From: Pedobacter sp. Leaf176
GTDB lineage: Bacteria > Bacteroidota > Bacteroidia > Sphingobacteriales > Sphingobacteriaceae
DNA: 64,000 bases
Assembly: GCF_001424305.1 (NCBI RefSeq)
Contig: NZ_LMPD01000001.1
Span: forward strand, 1,172,513 to 1,236,512
Reading direction: 5' to 3'
Below the pieces are notes generated by a model. That model did no database searches, was not told the DNA's origin, and was given only the letters and a program-made list of their open reading frames with translations. Position numbers and translations under genes: made by a program. Position 1 is the first letter of the stretch. The number at the start of each line of letters is the position of its first letter. Positions 1-8,400 of the stretch are shown in pieces.

Positions 1-1405
1 TTTCTGCTTCCAATTTTTTTTCCGACAGATAGGAGCGTACCTTATTATTTACTTCAAAGTTGGTCTGCAACTTAACGAAATTCTGTTCTTTAACAGGCAT
101 GTTACTAACGCGTTGGTTAATACCTTCAATTTGTGCTTCAATAAAGCGGATGTTTTGCAAATTTTGTTTTTGCATACCGTCAACGATATTTCTGATGCTG
201 GATTTCACGTTGGCAATTTGTTGTTCAAGCTGTTTTACAGGTGGTGAACTGCGGTTAAACTGACTAAGCTTGGTCTCCCGGCTGGCCAAGAGAAGATTGA
301 GTTGGCTTATAAAATTTCCAAGTCCGTTTGCATTGCCGTCGCCCAGATCCAGGCTAGCTCCAATTCTGGATTTATTTGCATTTACCTGTTCCTGTAGTTG
401 TTTAATGCCAATTTGCTTTAAGGTCAGTTCTGTTTTTTGTTTTTCAAAATCTGAAAGTTTAGCCGTTGTTGCAGCCGTGGATGAGCCAATGTCGATCAGT
501 TTATTTTGTTTTTTGAAATCAGCAAGTGTACGGCCAGATTTTCCGGTTTGAGCATCGATAAATTCCAATTGATTGTCAATAAAATCGACGGTTTGTTTCG
601 CAGAACGTCTTCTTTGAATCACATCGGTTCGTACATATTCTTTCATGATGGCATTCAGAATGTCGGCAGCAAAAACAGGATTTCCATCCTTCTGGCTTAA
701 ACTCATTACGTTTGTAAACCGGGCGGCTTCTGCAATAGATAAGCCGTTCATAGCGCGTCCAACAAAATCTTCTTTTCCATTAAACTTAAACTGATAAGTG
801 CCTTTGTCCAGTATTTTATATTTGATGCGGAAAACCATATTTCCAATCGTTATCTGTTCGTTATAACGGTAGGTTTTTTTTTGCGCTTCATTATTTACCG
901 GATAAAAGGTAAAATGCTGGTCATCGGCAGAAGTAACTTCATATAGCGACCTGTCAAAATTAATGCTGTCTTGTTTAATGATTTCAATTGCAAATGGTAC
1001 ATGAGGATAGAGTTCTGTAGTGCGTATCCGGCCTTTTAAAAAATAGCTTATTCGATAGTTAAGCGTTCTTACTGCATTTAAGATAACCTCATTGCTGCGT
1101 AGGGTGAAGCCCTCTGCCTGAATTTTGTCGGTATAATTATAGTTTTGACTAGGTATTTGCACCCCGGTTGTAATTGCCGGATTACTTTCTCCGAGTTTAA
1201 GAGATGCACTTGTTTGATAAACCGGAGGTGTATACCAAAGGTATAACCAAGCCAGGCATAATGATGTAATTACCGTTCCGGCTACCCAATACCAGCGGCT
1301 CAAGAAAACCCGGAAGATTTTATAAAAATCTATACTCTGGCTAACACCTTTTTGCTCTTGAATCGGTTCAATCAATGTTCTGTCTTTATTTATTATCTTC
1401 TCCAC
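1..1405 (-). CDS. Wzz/Wzc-type polysaccharide co-polymerase, 3' part outside window
   Basis: Inner-membrane co-polymerase that sets chain length in capsule or exopolysaccharide export. The open frame runs from a GTG at 1405 to the window edge, 468 codons, with no stop. An N-terminal membrane helix (about residues 30-52, rich in W, V and L) is followed by a long periplasmic part with coiled-coil character and, near the visible end, a stretch like the GNVR segment of Wzz-family proteins (EQNFVKLQ then SEKKLEAE). Whether a BY-kinase (Wzc/CpsD) domain follows cannot be seen; the size so far and the family's usual plan make it likely. The next upstream in-frame stop overlaps the end of the Wza-type gene, so the start must be after 1457; GTG at 1405 is the best candidate, giving a 49-nt gap and an operon with that gene. 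Confidence 0.85.
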   Translation of the reverse strand, partial: MEKIINKDRTLIEPIQEQKGVSQSIDFYKIFRVFLSRWYWVAGTVITSLCLAWLYLWYTPPVYQTSASLKLGESNPAITTGVQIPSQNYNYTDKIQAEGFTLRSNEVILNAVRTLNYRISYFLKGRIRTTELYPHVPFAIEIIKQDSINFDRSLYEVTSADDQHFTFYPVNNEAQKKTYRYNEQITIGNMVFRIKYKILDKGTYQFKFNGKEDFVGRAMNGLSIAEAARFTNVMSLSQKDGNPVFAADILNAIMKEYVRTDVIQRRRSAKQTVDFIDNQLEFIDAQTGKSGRTLADFKKQNKLIDIGSSTAATTAKLSDFEKQKTELTLKQIGIKQLQEQVNANKSRIGASLDLGDGNANGLGNFISQLNLLLASRETKLSQFNRSSPPVKQLEQQIANVKSSIRNIVDGMQKQNLQNIRFIEAQIEGINQRVSNMPVKEQNFVKLQTNFEVNNKVRSYLSEKKLEAE

Positions 1406-1454
1406 TATTATCGAATAAGCCTGACAAATTTCGAAACTGGCTGCTGGGCCAGGT

Positions 1455-2297
1455 TTACCTGGTTATTGTAAAAACCAAAACCGCCAGGTTCACCACCACG
1501 ATTAGTGGTTGTACGATGTTGTTAAAACTTAGTAGTTTTTCACTTGCTGCGGCGCGCTTGGTTTGTTGCAAAATGATAATGTCATTATTTTGCAAAATCA
1601 GTTTTTTACTTGCCAGGCTGTTTATGTCATTTAGATTTACATAGATTAATTCGGGGTGACTTTTATCTCCTCTTATAATTTTCAGAGTTTTGGGATCCGC
1701 GGTTTTGGTGATGCCGCCGGCTTCACCGATTACATCTATTAGTGTTGTGTTTTCTTTCTCAATGTAAAAGTTTCCCTGTTTGCTGAATTCGCCTAACAGT
1801 GTAACTTTCAGGTTCACAATGGATAATTCTATTATCGGGTCTTTGAGTAGATTTTTTTTGTATAAATCCTGGATCTTTTCTGTCGCTGCTCTTCTGCTTA
1901 AACCCACAACCTGAACTTTTCCGATAGCAGGTAAATTTACAGTGCCATCCAACTCCACCGGGTAAGATAAAACGTTGCTGTTGGCGCCAGATTGCGCTTG
2001 CTGGATACGGGTAGTTGAGGGTGAATTAACCTGGCTACCATTCGCTCCGAATTCAGGATTTTGTACATTTTTTATCGCCAGCTGATCATCAACTTTTATT
2101 TTATAGTAATCATCGCTGATGCCCTGATCATTCACTACATATACATGCCGGATGGTGTCGGTCATCAAATCACTTGCCGCATTAAAAAGACTGTTCTCCC
2201 TGCGTGCGGCACAAGAGTTCAGCAAAAATGAACAGATAAGTACGACACTTAGATTAGCGCAAAGCCGGAATAGATTAACTGTCATAGAGTATAACAT
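1455..2297 (-). CDS. Wza-type polysaccharide export lipoprotein
   Basis: Outer-membrane polysaccharide export protein (Poly_export plus SLBB). From ATG 2297 the protein has a lipoprotein signal ending in the lipobox LNSC with Cys29, then the export domain (DDQLAIKNVQNPEFGANG, later VELDGTVNLPAIGKVQVVGL) and an SLBB-type domain (VTLLGEFSKQGNFYIEKE, GEAGGITKTADPKTLKII). A hydrophobic C-terminal helix ends in TITR, as in many Bacteroidota homologues. GTG at 2318 and ATG at 2285 are other possible starts; the latter gives the shortest signal peptide. It sits directly upstream of the Wzz-type gene on the same strand, and divergent from the secreted protein at 2569, with about 250 bp of shared promoter region. 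Confidence 0.88.
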   Translation of the reverse strand: MLYSMTVNLFRLCANLSVVLICSFLLNSCAARRENSLFNAASDLMTDTIRHVYVVNDQGISDDYYKIKVDDQLAIKNVQNPEFGANGSQVNSPSTTRIQQAQSGANSNVLSYPVELDGTVNLPAIGKVQVVGLSRRAATEKIQDLYKKNLLKDPIIELSIVNLKVTLLGEFSKQGNFYIEKENTTLIDVIGEAGGITKTADPKTLKIIRGDKSHPELIYVNLNDINSLASKKLILQNNDIIILQQTKRAAASEKLLSFNNIVQPLIVVVNLAVLVFTITR

Positions 2298-2568
2298 TAG
2301 AGGAAAATGAATAATCACGATAAATATAAAACTCTTTTGTATGCATAACAGCGGTGTCGTTTGGCGTGTTGTTCCTGAAATATGGTCTTCTAGTGTTCCA
2401 CAATCGAAAAACCTTGTTAATTATATATTCAGAGCAATAAATCGACCAGCCAATCGCTCAAAATGAATGAAAAAAGAACAAGATCTACTTGCTGAATGAA
2501 TAAAAAGAATGATCAGTTAAGCAACAGGTCGGGGTAACTTCGTGTGAGGATTTAAAGGATGATTAAGG

Positions 2569-3009
2569 ATGAAGAGATTATCAGGTCTTTTATTAATTTT
2601 ATTTATGCTGCTTAATTTGTGCTCATCTGCACAGTCTGGTTGTCTGGTTGCAGCTAATAACGATACAGTATATACGGAGCGGGAAAATTCGGGTTTAGTT
2701 AATGCTGTATTGAGTATAGTTTTTGGCGGAAATCCAGTTTATAAACCAAATCCTAGTGAGCCAAGTACTTCAGCTTGCATATCTTTTTCACAAACCAAAT
2801 GGCTAGCTACAACACAGAACTGTACGGTATGCCCGGCCGGATATAGTTATAACTTTTTAGGTGCTGTAAATGGTTGTCAAACCACAACTTATGTCGGCAA
2901 AGTTGCAAATAAAACCATTGTCCAGTGCGATCTTGATGATTATTCATGGCTGTTTGCCACAGCTACGGGCGCTTTCGGTTTTTTATTTATCAGAAGGCAA
3001 ATCATATAA
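2569..3009 (+). CDS. small secreted Cys-rich protein with C-terminal helix and RR tail, function unknown
   Basis: A 146-residue protein I do not recognise. It starts with a clear signal peptide (KRLSGLLLILFMLLNLCSSAQ) and carries several Cys residues, including NCTVCPAGYSYN. Its last 24 residues form an acidic stretch (CDLDD), a hydrophobic helix (SWLFATATGAFGFLFI) and a basic end RRQII. That plan, motif then helix then Arg pair at the extreme C terminus, is how exosortase (PEP-CTERM-like) substrates look, but there is no PEP motif and no exosortase gene in the window. It lies between the divergent export genes and a glycosyltransferase, so a role in exopolysaccharide assembly or display is a reasonable inference. 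The ATG is preceded by an AAGG ribosome-binding-like element. Confidence 0.75.
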   Translation: MKRLSGLLLILFMLLNLCSSAQSGCLVAANNDTVYTERENSGLVNAVLSIVFGGNPVYKPNPSEPSTSACISFSQTKWLATTQNCTVCPAGYSYNFLGAVNGCQTTTYVGKVANKTIVQCDLDDYSWLFATATGAFGFLFIRRQII

Positions 3010-3079
3010 AAAGGATTAGCTATTAAGATTTTTTTAGAAGATTAGGATTTAATAAGGCTTTTGCCAACCAATTAAGCAT

Positions 3080-3988
3080 ATGTATTTTAAGAAAAGTACT
3101 TCTGAGCCGGTTAAAATATCCATAATAACAGTTTTGTTAAATGGAGAAGCTTTCTTAAAGGAGTGTATAGAATCAGTTATCAATCAGAATTACAAGTATA
3201 TAGAATACATCGTAATTGATGGAGGGTCCATTGATCGCAGTTTATCCATTATAGAAAAATATAGAGCCCACATCGATTATTTCATTTCAGAAAAAGATGA
3301 AGGCCTTTACGATGCTATTAATAAGGGTATACAGGTTTCAAACGGAGATATTGTAGGCATATTAAATGCAGACGATGTTTTAGTGAACAGCAATGTTATA
3401 GAAAAAATCGCAACTGCGTTTCAGCAAAACGCGGATATAGAAGCCGTTTACGGTGATTTGAACTATGTGCATCCTGTTAAGCTCGAGGTAATACGTAAAT
3501 GGAAATCCATGCAGGCAAGTTATGAAAATGTTAAATCAGGGTGGATGCCTGCTCACCCCACCTTATACCTGAAAAAAAATCTTTTCGAGACGTACGGTAA
3601 CTACGCTTTAGATATGGGTACATCTGCTGACTATGATTTAGTTTTACGATTTTTTCATAAGTATCGAATAAAAGCCAGGTATTTGCCTTTTCTGATGGTG
3701 AACATGCGGATAGGAGGTATAAGTAATCAATCCATTAAAAGCATTTTTTTAGCTTTTATAAATGATTACAAAGCGCTTAAAAGAAACCGGATTTCATTTG
3801 GCCTGTTCGTGTTGTTTAATAAAAAGATTTCAAAGTTTACCCAATTTAGAAGTTCCAATATCCTGGGCATATTGAAATCAGGATTTGTAAAAATGCAATT
3901 TTTCAGGCAGTCAATACAAAGAGGGAATTATCAGACCAGCAAGGGTCTTCGATATATTTCTAATGATAACCCGAAATTTGTCAATTAA
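3080..3988 (+). CDS. family 2 glycosyltransferase
   Basis: GT2 (GT-A fold) sugar transferase, 302 residues, expected to act at the cytoplasmic face on a lipid-linked polysaccharide intermediate. Visible signs: start of the fold KISIITVLLNGEAFLKECI, the VIDGGSIDRS nucleotide-binding segment, the DxD-equivalent ILNADDVL, and GWMPAHPTLYLKK around the acceptor-binding region, which resembles WcaE/colanic-type transferases. No membrane helix is obvious. It lies 70 bp after the small secreted protein and its 3' end overlaps the WecA/MraY-like gene by 26 bp, so the two are translationally linked. Donor and acceptor sugars cannot be told from sequence. Confidence 0.9.
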   Translation: MYFKKSTSEPVKISIITVLLNGEAFLKECIESVINQNYKYIEYIVIDGGSIDRSLSIIEKYRAHIDYFISEKDEGLYDAINKGIQVSNGDIVGILNADDVLVNSNVIEKIATAFQQNADIEAVYGDLNYVHPVKLEVIRKWKSMQASYENVKSGWMPAHPTLYLKKNLFETYGNYALDMGTSADYDLVLRFFHKYRIKARYLPFLMVNMRIGGISNQSIKSIFLAFINDYKALKRNRISFGLFVLFNKKISKFTQFRSSNILGILKSGFVKMQFFRQSIQRGNYQTSKGLRYISNDNPKFVN

Positions 3989-5102
3989 CTTTAAAGTTTT
4001 GCTGCCATATTTAGTAGATACATACACTTTATTATTTTATCTGGCCATTGCATTTATTGCTTGTGCGATTGTTATTTTAAGTATTCCGACCGTTATTCAT
4101 ACTTCAGTTAAATATGATTTATTTGATAAAAACGATTTGCACCGGAAAATCCATAACCGAAACATTTCCCGTTTAGCAGGAATAGCCATTGTAACCAGTT
4201 TTACGATTACTACACTACTCTTTACAGCTTTAATAAAATTTGAAGAGGTCGGCTTTTTAATCGCCTCCTGCATTATATTGGCCGGTTTAGGCCTGAAAGA
4301 CGACATTTATGGAACCAGTACGGGCACAAAATTTTTTATACAATTGCTAGCGGCTTGTATTTTGGTTTTTCTCGGCGGATTCAGGTTAACCAGCTTATAT
4401 GGCGTATTTGGTATCGGGGATATGCCAGCATTTTGGGCTGGGCTATTCTCAGTTGTTTTAATCATTTTTCTGAACAATGCTTTTAATTTAATCGACGGGA
4501 TTGATGGTTTGGCCGGTACCACTGGTATCATTGCAAACTTAATTTTTGGTGTCTTTTTTGCCATGATGCATCAGACCGCCTACGCTTTTATTGCTTTTTC
4601 CTTAACCGGTGCGATAGCCGGTTTCCTGAGATACAACTGGTATCCAGCCAGAATATTCATGGGTGATACCGGTGCATTAATTACAGGCTTGGTCACGGCA
4701 TCGTTGGCTATTAAATTTATTGAGTTAAATAAATTTTCCGGCGGAGCGATTCCATTTGTTTATTCCGCGCCTGCGATAGCGGTCTCAATTTTAATTATTC
4801 CGGTATTCGACTCCCTCCGTATATTTACTGTAAGGGTACTTAAAGGAAATTCCCCTTTTAAAGGCGATAGAAATCACGTTCACCATCGCATGGAGCGATT
4901 GGGTTTAAAACCACCGGCAATTATTTTGATAACCACTGGTTTAAACATCTGTTTACTTGCTCTGTCCATACTTATGCAAAACGTCGGAAATTTTTTTCTT
5001 ATTTTTTTTCTAATCGGCATTTGCATGGTCTTCGATTTTGTCCTTTTCTTTAAACTCCGCAAAAAAGATAATCTGGCAAAACAAGCAGCAGGTTTAGGTT
5101 AA
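3963..5102 (+). CDS. WecA/MraY-like undecaprenyl-phosphate glycosyl-1-phosphate transferase
   Basis: Multi-spanning membrane enzyme that moves a sugar-1-phosphate from a UDP-sugar to undecaprenyl phosphate, the first step of surface polysaccharide assembly. At 379 residues it is of normal size. Family motifs are present: the early HRKIHNRNISRLAGI loop, DDIYG, the catalytic NAFNLIDGIDGLAG, FMGDTGAL, and the late GDRNHVHHRM loop typical of WecA-type enzymes (not of true MraY, which is present separately at 18149). The ATG at 3963 is the only sensible start, since the next Met is well inside the enzyme; it overlaps the glycosyltransferase by 26 bp. About ten hydrophobic helices can be counted. 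It ends this polysaccharide operon. Confidence 0.92.
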   Translation: MITRNLSINFKVLLPYLVDTYTLLFYLAIAFIACAIVILSIPTVIHTSVKYDLFDKNDLHRKIHNRNISRLAGIAIVTSFTITTLLFTALIKFEEVGFLIASCIILAGLGLKDDIYGTSTGTKFFIQLLAACILVFLGGFRLTSLYGVFGIGDMPAFWAGLFSVVLIIFLNNAFNLIDGIDGLAGTTGIIANLIFGVFFAMMHQTAYAFIAFSLTGAIAGFLRYNWYPARIFMGDTGALITGLVTASLAIKFIELNKFSGGAIPFVYSAPAIAVSILIIPVFDSLRIFTVRVLKGNSPFKGDRNHVHHRMERLGLKPPAIILITTGLNICLLALSILMQNVGNFFLIFFLIGICMVFDFVLFFKLRKKDNLAKQAAGLG

Positions 5103-5178
5103 CTATTGCTTCCGTTGGCGGACAATTTCCGCAAAATACATCTCTTCTTTTTATCCGCCTCAATCTCAAAATAAACGT

Positions 5179-5186
5179 TAATTTTG
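5179..5186 (+). promoter_or_regulatory. -7 box TAATTTTG of gapA
   Basis: Exact match to the Bacteroidota -7 consensus TAnnTTTG, 17 bp before the gapA ATG. A -33 element is not clear in the T-rich stretch upstream. Confidence 0.55.
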
Positions 5187-5203
5187 CGCATTAATTTAAA
5201 CAA

Positions 5204-6208
5204 ATGAGAATCGCAATAAATGGTTTTGGTAGGATAGGAAGAACCTTTTTACGTTTGGCTTTAGCTGAAGGTTTAGAGGTTGTTGCTATAAACGACTTAT
5301 CAGAACCAAAAACAATGGCTCACCTTTTTAAATACGATACAGTCCATGGGGTGTTCAAAGGCAATGTCGCCGCGGAACCCGATACCCTAATTATCGACGG
5401 GCAATCAATTCCCACGTTCTCAATTAAACATCCAATTCAGTTGCCATGGTCAGCCTTGAAAGTGGATGTAGTGGTCGAATGTACCGGCAAAAATCTGAGT
5501 CGTGAAGACGCTGAAGGGCACCTGATATCTGGTGCGAAGCAGGTAATTATTTCCGCCCCGGCCGCTGACGATATTCCGATGGTTATTTTAGGCGTTAATG
5601 AAGATCAGCTTGATTTACAAAGTAAGATACTTTCTAATGCAAGTTGTACTACCAATAATATTGCTCCAATGATTAAAATTCTAAATGATAAATGGGGCGT
5701 AGTAGAGGGATACATTACCACAATTCATTCTATGACCGGGGATCAGAATCTTCATGATAGCAACCATAAAGATTTGCGCCGGGCAAGGGCAGCTTCAGCG
5801 TCAATAATTCCAACGACCACAGGCGCAGCTAAAGCCATAACCCATATTTTTCCCGAGCTTGATGGTAAGCTCGGCGGAGCTGGCATACGTGTACCCGTTT
5901 TAAACGGTTCTTTAACGGATTTTACCTGCATTTTAAAAGAAAAAACAACCATAGCGGATATTAATGCGGCTTTTAAAACGGCATCAGAAGGAAAATTTTA
6001 CGGCGTTTTAGAATATACCGAAGATCCCATAGTATCTGTCGACATTATAGACAACCCGCATTCGTGTATTTTCGATGCCCAGCTTACCTCAATTGTAGGT
6101 GATTTAGTAAAAGTTGTAGGATGGTATGATAATGAATTCGGCTACAGTAGCAGACTTGTGGATTTAATAAAGAAAATACAGGCGGCTAAATTGGTTGCCA
6201 ATAATTAA
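5204..6208 (+). CDS. gapA: glyceraldehyde-3-phosphate dehydrogenase, type I
   Basis: Glycolytic NAD-dependent GAPDH, 334 residues, cytoplasmic tetramer. The N terminus has the Rossmann motif INGFGRIGRTFLR, the catalytic motif SNASCTTN gives Cys148, and the substrate-binding region SMTGDQNLHD and the RARAASASIIPTTTGAAKA segment follow. The C-terminal GWYDNEFGYSSRLVDL is diagnostic. It is transcribed from its own -7 box just upstream and is followed on the same strand by a GNAT acetyltransferase and pgk, so two consecutive glycolytic enzymes are encoded together. Start chosen by the conserved MRIAINGFG. Confidence 0.97.
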   Translation: MRIAINGFGRIGRTFLRLALAEGLEVVAINDLSEPKTMAHLFKYDTVHGVFKGNVAAEPDTLIIDGQSIPTFSIKHPIQLPWSALKVDVVVECTGKNLSREDAEGHLISGAKQVIISAPAADDIPMVILGVNEDQLDLQSKILSNASCTTNNIAPMIKILNDKWGVVEGYITTIHSMTGDQNLHDSNHKDLRRARAASASIIPTTTGAAKAITHIFPELDGKLGGAGIRVPVLNGSLTDFTCILKEKTTIADINAAFKTASEGKFYGVLEYTEDPIVSVDIIDNPHSCIFDAQLTSIVGDLVKVVGWYDNEFGYSSRLVDLIKKIQAAKLVANN

Positions 6209-6279
6209 AATTGACTTTTTATAAACGGTAACAATTTAAACAAATAAGTAAATCAGAATAATTTACGGGAACGATTGCA

Positions 6280-6287
6280 TAACTTTG
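6280..6287 (+). promoter_or_regulatory. -7 box TAACTTTG ahead of the GNAT gene
   Basis: Exact TAnnTTTG match, 25 bp before the ATG at 6312. A TTG at 6285 could be read as an earlier start but lies inside this box, so it would be upstream of the transcript; this favours the ATG at 6312. It also suggests GNAT-pgk can be transcribed independently of gapA. Confidence 0.45.
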
Positions 6288-6311
6288 AAATTGTCATTTG
6301 AGCAAATTTAT

Positions 6312-6752
6312 ATGATAAAATTCATCTCTGCAAAAGAAGTACTGCCATTAAGAAGCCTTGTGCTGAGAAATGGAAAATCCTTTGAGCATTGCATTTTTCA
6401 GGGAGACGAAGCCTATGATACTTTTCATCTCGGGCTTGAATTAGATGGAGAGTTAAAATCTGTTGCGACTTTTATGCGTAACGATTTTTTTGAGGGCGAA
6501 GGTGAAGGTTATCAATTAAGAGGAATGGCCACTCATCCGGACTATAGCGGAAGAGGATTTGGAAAATCGCTTATAGAATTTGCAACCGACTATTTAAGAG
6601 CATATAAAACAGCTTATTTATGGTGTAATGCCCGTTCCACAGCAGCAGGTTTTTATAAAAAAATAGGCTTTAAAACGGAATCACCTGAGTTTGACATACC
6701 AGGAATTGGTTTCCATTACGAAATGAAATTAAATTTAAATCAAAATAATTAA
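6312..6752 (+). CDS. GNAT family N-acetyltransferase
   Basis: Acetyl-CoA-dependent N-acetyltransferase of the GNAT fold, 146 residues from the ATG at 6312. The acetyl-CoA-binding motif A is visible as [21 protein letters not shown] (Q/RxxGxG/A core), followed by LIEFATDYL and the motif B region [16 protein letters not shown] with the usual Tyr near the end. The substrate is unknown. It sits between gapA and pgk and stops 2 bp before the pgk ATG, so pgk translation is probably coupled to it. The tight placement between two glycolytic genes is unusual and could mean an enzyme-modifying or metabolite-acetylating role, but nothing in the sequence proves this. Confidence 0.88.
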   Translation: MIKFISAKEVLPLRSLVLRNGKSFEHCIFQGDEAYDTFHLGLELDGELKSVATFMRNDFFEGEGEGYQLRGMATHPDYSGRGFGKSLIEFATDYLRAYKTAYLWCNARSTAAGFYKKIGFKTESPEFDIPGIGFHYEMKLNLNQNN

Positions 6753-6754
6753 AC

Positions 6755-7948
6755 ATGAAAACAGTAGACCAGTTTAACTTTAAAGATAAAAAAGCGCTAA
6801 TCAGAGTCGATTTTAACGTTCCTTTAGATGACAATTTCAAAATCACAGATGATAAAAGGATGCGTGCAGCGCTTCCAACTATCAAAAAGATTTTAAAAGA
6901 TGGTGGTTCTGTGATTTTAATGTCGCATTTAGGTCGCCCGAAAGATGGACCCACTGATAAATATTCTTTAAAACATATCCTCGGCGATTTGTCATCTATG
7001 CTCGGTATCGAAGCAAAATTTGCTGAAGATTGCATCGGTGAATCTGCGGTAAATGCAGCTAAAGATTTAAATCCAGGGGAAGTTTTGTTGCTGGAAAACC
7101 TCCGCTTTTATAAAGAAGAAGAAAAAGGCGATGTTGCTTTTGCTGAGAAATTAGCAGCCCTTGGCGATGTGTACGTGAACGATGCTTTCGGAACCGCTCA
7201 CCGTGCTCACGCATCTACAGCTGTGATCGCACAGTTTTTTCCTGATGCCAAATACTTCGGTTATTTAATGGCTTCGGAATTAGAAAATGCTGAAAAAGTA
7301 TTAAATCATCCGGAAAGACCATTTACAGCAATTATGGGAGGTGCAAAAGTTTCCGATAAAATATTATTAATCGAAAAGTTATTAGACAAGGTTGACAACC
7401 TGATTATAGGCGGTGGTATGGCTTATACTTTTGCCAAAGCTCAGGGTGGAGAAATAGGTACTTCCCTTTTAGAAGCCGATAAACAGGAACTTTCTTTAGA
7501 ATTAATTGAAAAAGCAAAGGCGAAAGGGGTTAATCTTATTTTGCCTGTCGATACTGTTATCGCCGATAAATTTGCAAACGACGCAGATAAAAAAGACGTA
7601 ACTTCTGGCCAGATCCCAGCAGACTGGATGGGTCTGGATATCGGTCCAAAATCTGTAGCCTTGTTTCAGGATGTTATTAAAAACTCAAAAACTTTATTGT
7701 GGAACGGCCCTATGGGCGTTTTCGAAATGGAAAATTTTGAAGTGGGTACTAAAGCAGTCGCTGAAGCGGTTGTTGCTGCAACCAAAGATAATGGCGCATT
7801 CTCTTTAATTGGTGGGGGAGACTCTGCTGCGGCTATCGCGAAATTCGGACTGGAAGATGAGGTGAGCTACGTTTCAACAGGCGGTGGCGCTTTACTCGAA
7901 TATATGGAAGGTAAGGAATTACCTGGTGTTAAGGCTATCAATGAATAG
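6755..7948 (+). CDS. pgk: phosphoglycerate kinase
   Basis: Glycolytic kinase that makes ATP from 1,3-bisphosphoglycerate, 397 residues, two Rossmann-like lobes. Visible: RVDFNVPLD at the N terminus, SHLGRPKDG, the [12 protein letters not shown] segment, [18 protein letters not shown], the hinge/nucleotide region [13 protein letters not shown], and the C-terminal GGGDSAAAI with [15 protein letters not shown]. Length and motifs are normal. It begins 2 bp after the acetyltransferase stop and is followed by a strong rho-independent terminator at 7992-8022. Confidence 0.97.
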   Translation: MKTVDQFNFKDKKALIRVDFNVPLDDNFKITDDKRMRAALPTIKKILKDGGSVILMSHLGRPKDGPTDKYSLKHILGDLSSMLGIEAKFAEDCIGESAVNAAKDLNPGEVLLLENLRFYKEEEKGDVAFAEKLAALGDVYVNDAFGTAHRAHASTAVIAQFFPDAKYFGYLMASELENAEKVLNHPERPFTAIMGGAKVSDKILLIEKLLDKVDNLIIGGGMAYTFAKAQGGEIGTSLLEADKQELSLELIEKAKAKGVNLILPVDTVIADKFANDADKKDVTSGQIPADWMGLDIGPKSVALFQDVIKNSKTLLWNGPMGVFEMENFEVGTKAVAEAVVAATKDNGAFSLIGGGDSAAAIAKFGLEDEVSYVSTGGGALLEYMEGKELPGVKAINE

Positions 7949-7991
7949 GCTTAATCATTAAATTGACTGGTCTCTATAAGAATTGGTATAG

Positions 7992-8022
7992 AAAAGGCTC
8001 GGAATTGTTCCGAGCCTTTTTT
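7992..8022 (+). terminator. rho-independent terminator after pgk
   Basis: Perfect 9-bp stem GGCTCGGAA / TTCCGAGCC with a 3-nt TTG loop and a T6 tract. It ends the gapA-GNAT-pgk transcript. Confidence 0.9.
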
Positions 8023-8064
8023 GCACTTACGAAGTTTCTTAATTTGAGCGGTTAACAGAAAGTA

Positions 8065-8262
8065 TTAAGACGCGTTTTCAAATTCCTCTAATATGGCTTC
8101 CAGTGAAGTTTTATCCTGAAATATTGCACCACTGGAAATTTTATTGGCGGGAGCGAAGATGGTCAACGATTGCTTATCACAGTCTACATAGGTGCTTAAT
8201 TCTAAAAACTTTTTAGGAGAAATGTTAAAAACCATTAAGGATTTTTTCTTCAGATTTGGCAT
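8065..8262 (-). CDS. small hypothetical protein
   Basis: A 65-residue protein of unknown function, starting PNLKKKSLMVFNISP and ending LEAILEEFENAS. It looks like a folded small domain: alternating hydrophobic strands (SLMVFNI, SLTIFAP) and a C-terminal amphipathic helix. No signal peptide or membrane helix. It is on the same strand as the AraC-type regulator and about 140 bp downstream of it, convergent with pgk, separated from it by the terminator. Real coding is likely from amino-acid composition but not certain. Confidence 0.55.
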   Translation of the reverse strand: MPNLKKKSLMVFNISPKKFLELSTYVDCDKQSLTIFAPANKISSGAIFQDKTSLEAILEEFENAS

Positions 8263-8400
8263 AGCAATTTATCAGTTTGGTTTCTTATCCACTAATAAAC
8301 TTTCAGGCGTTTTAGTGGTTTGTCAAAAGTCCCGTTTAATATTTAAAAATTTTTAAATCTGCCTTTCTTATATGTAATGAAATTCAAAATCATTACAAAA

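Noticed and set aside
60..700. Three plus-strand open frames of 64-93 codons
   Set aside because: They lie antisense to the continuous Wzz-type gene and have no family features; the minus frame is clearly the coding one.
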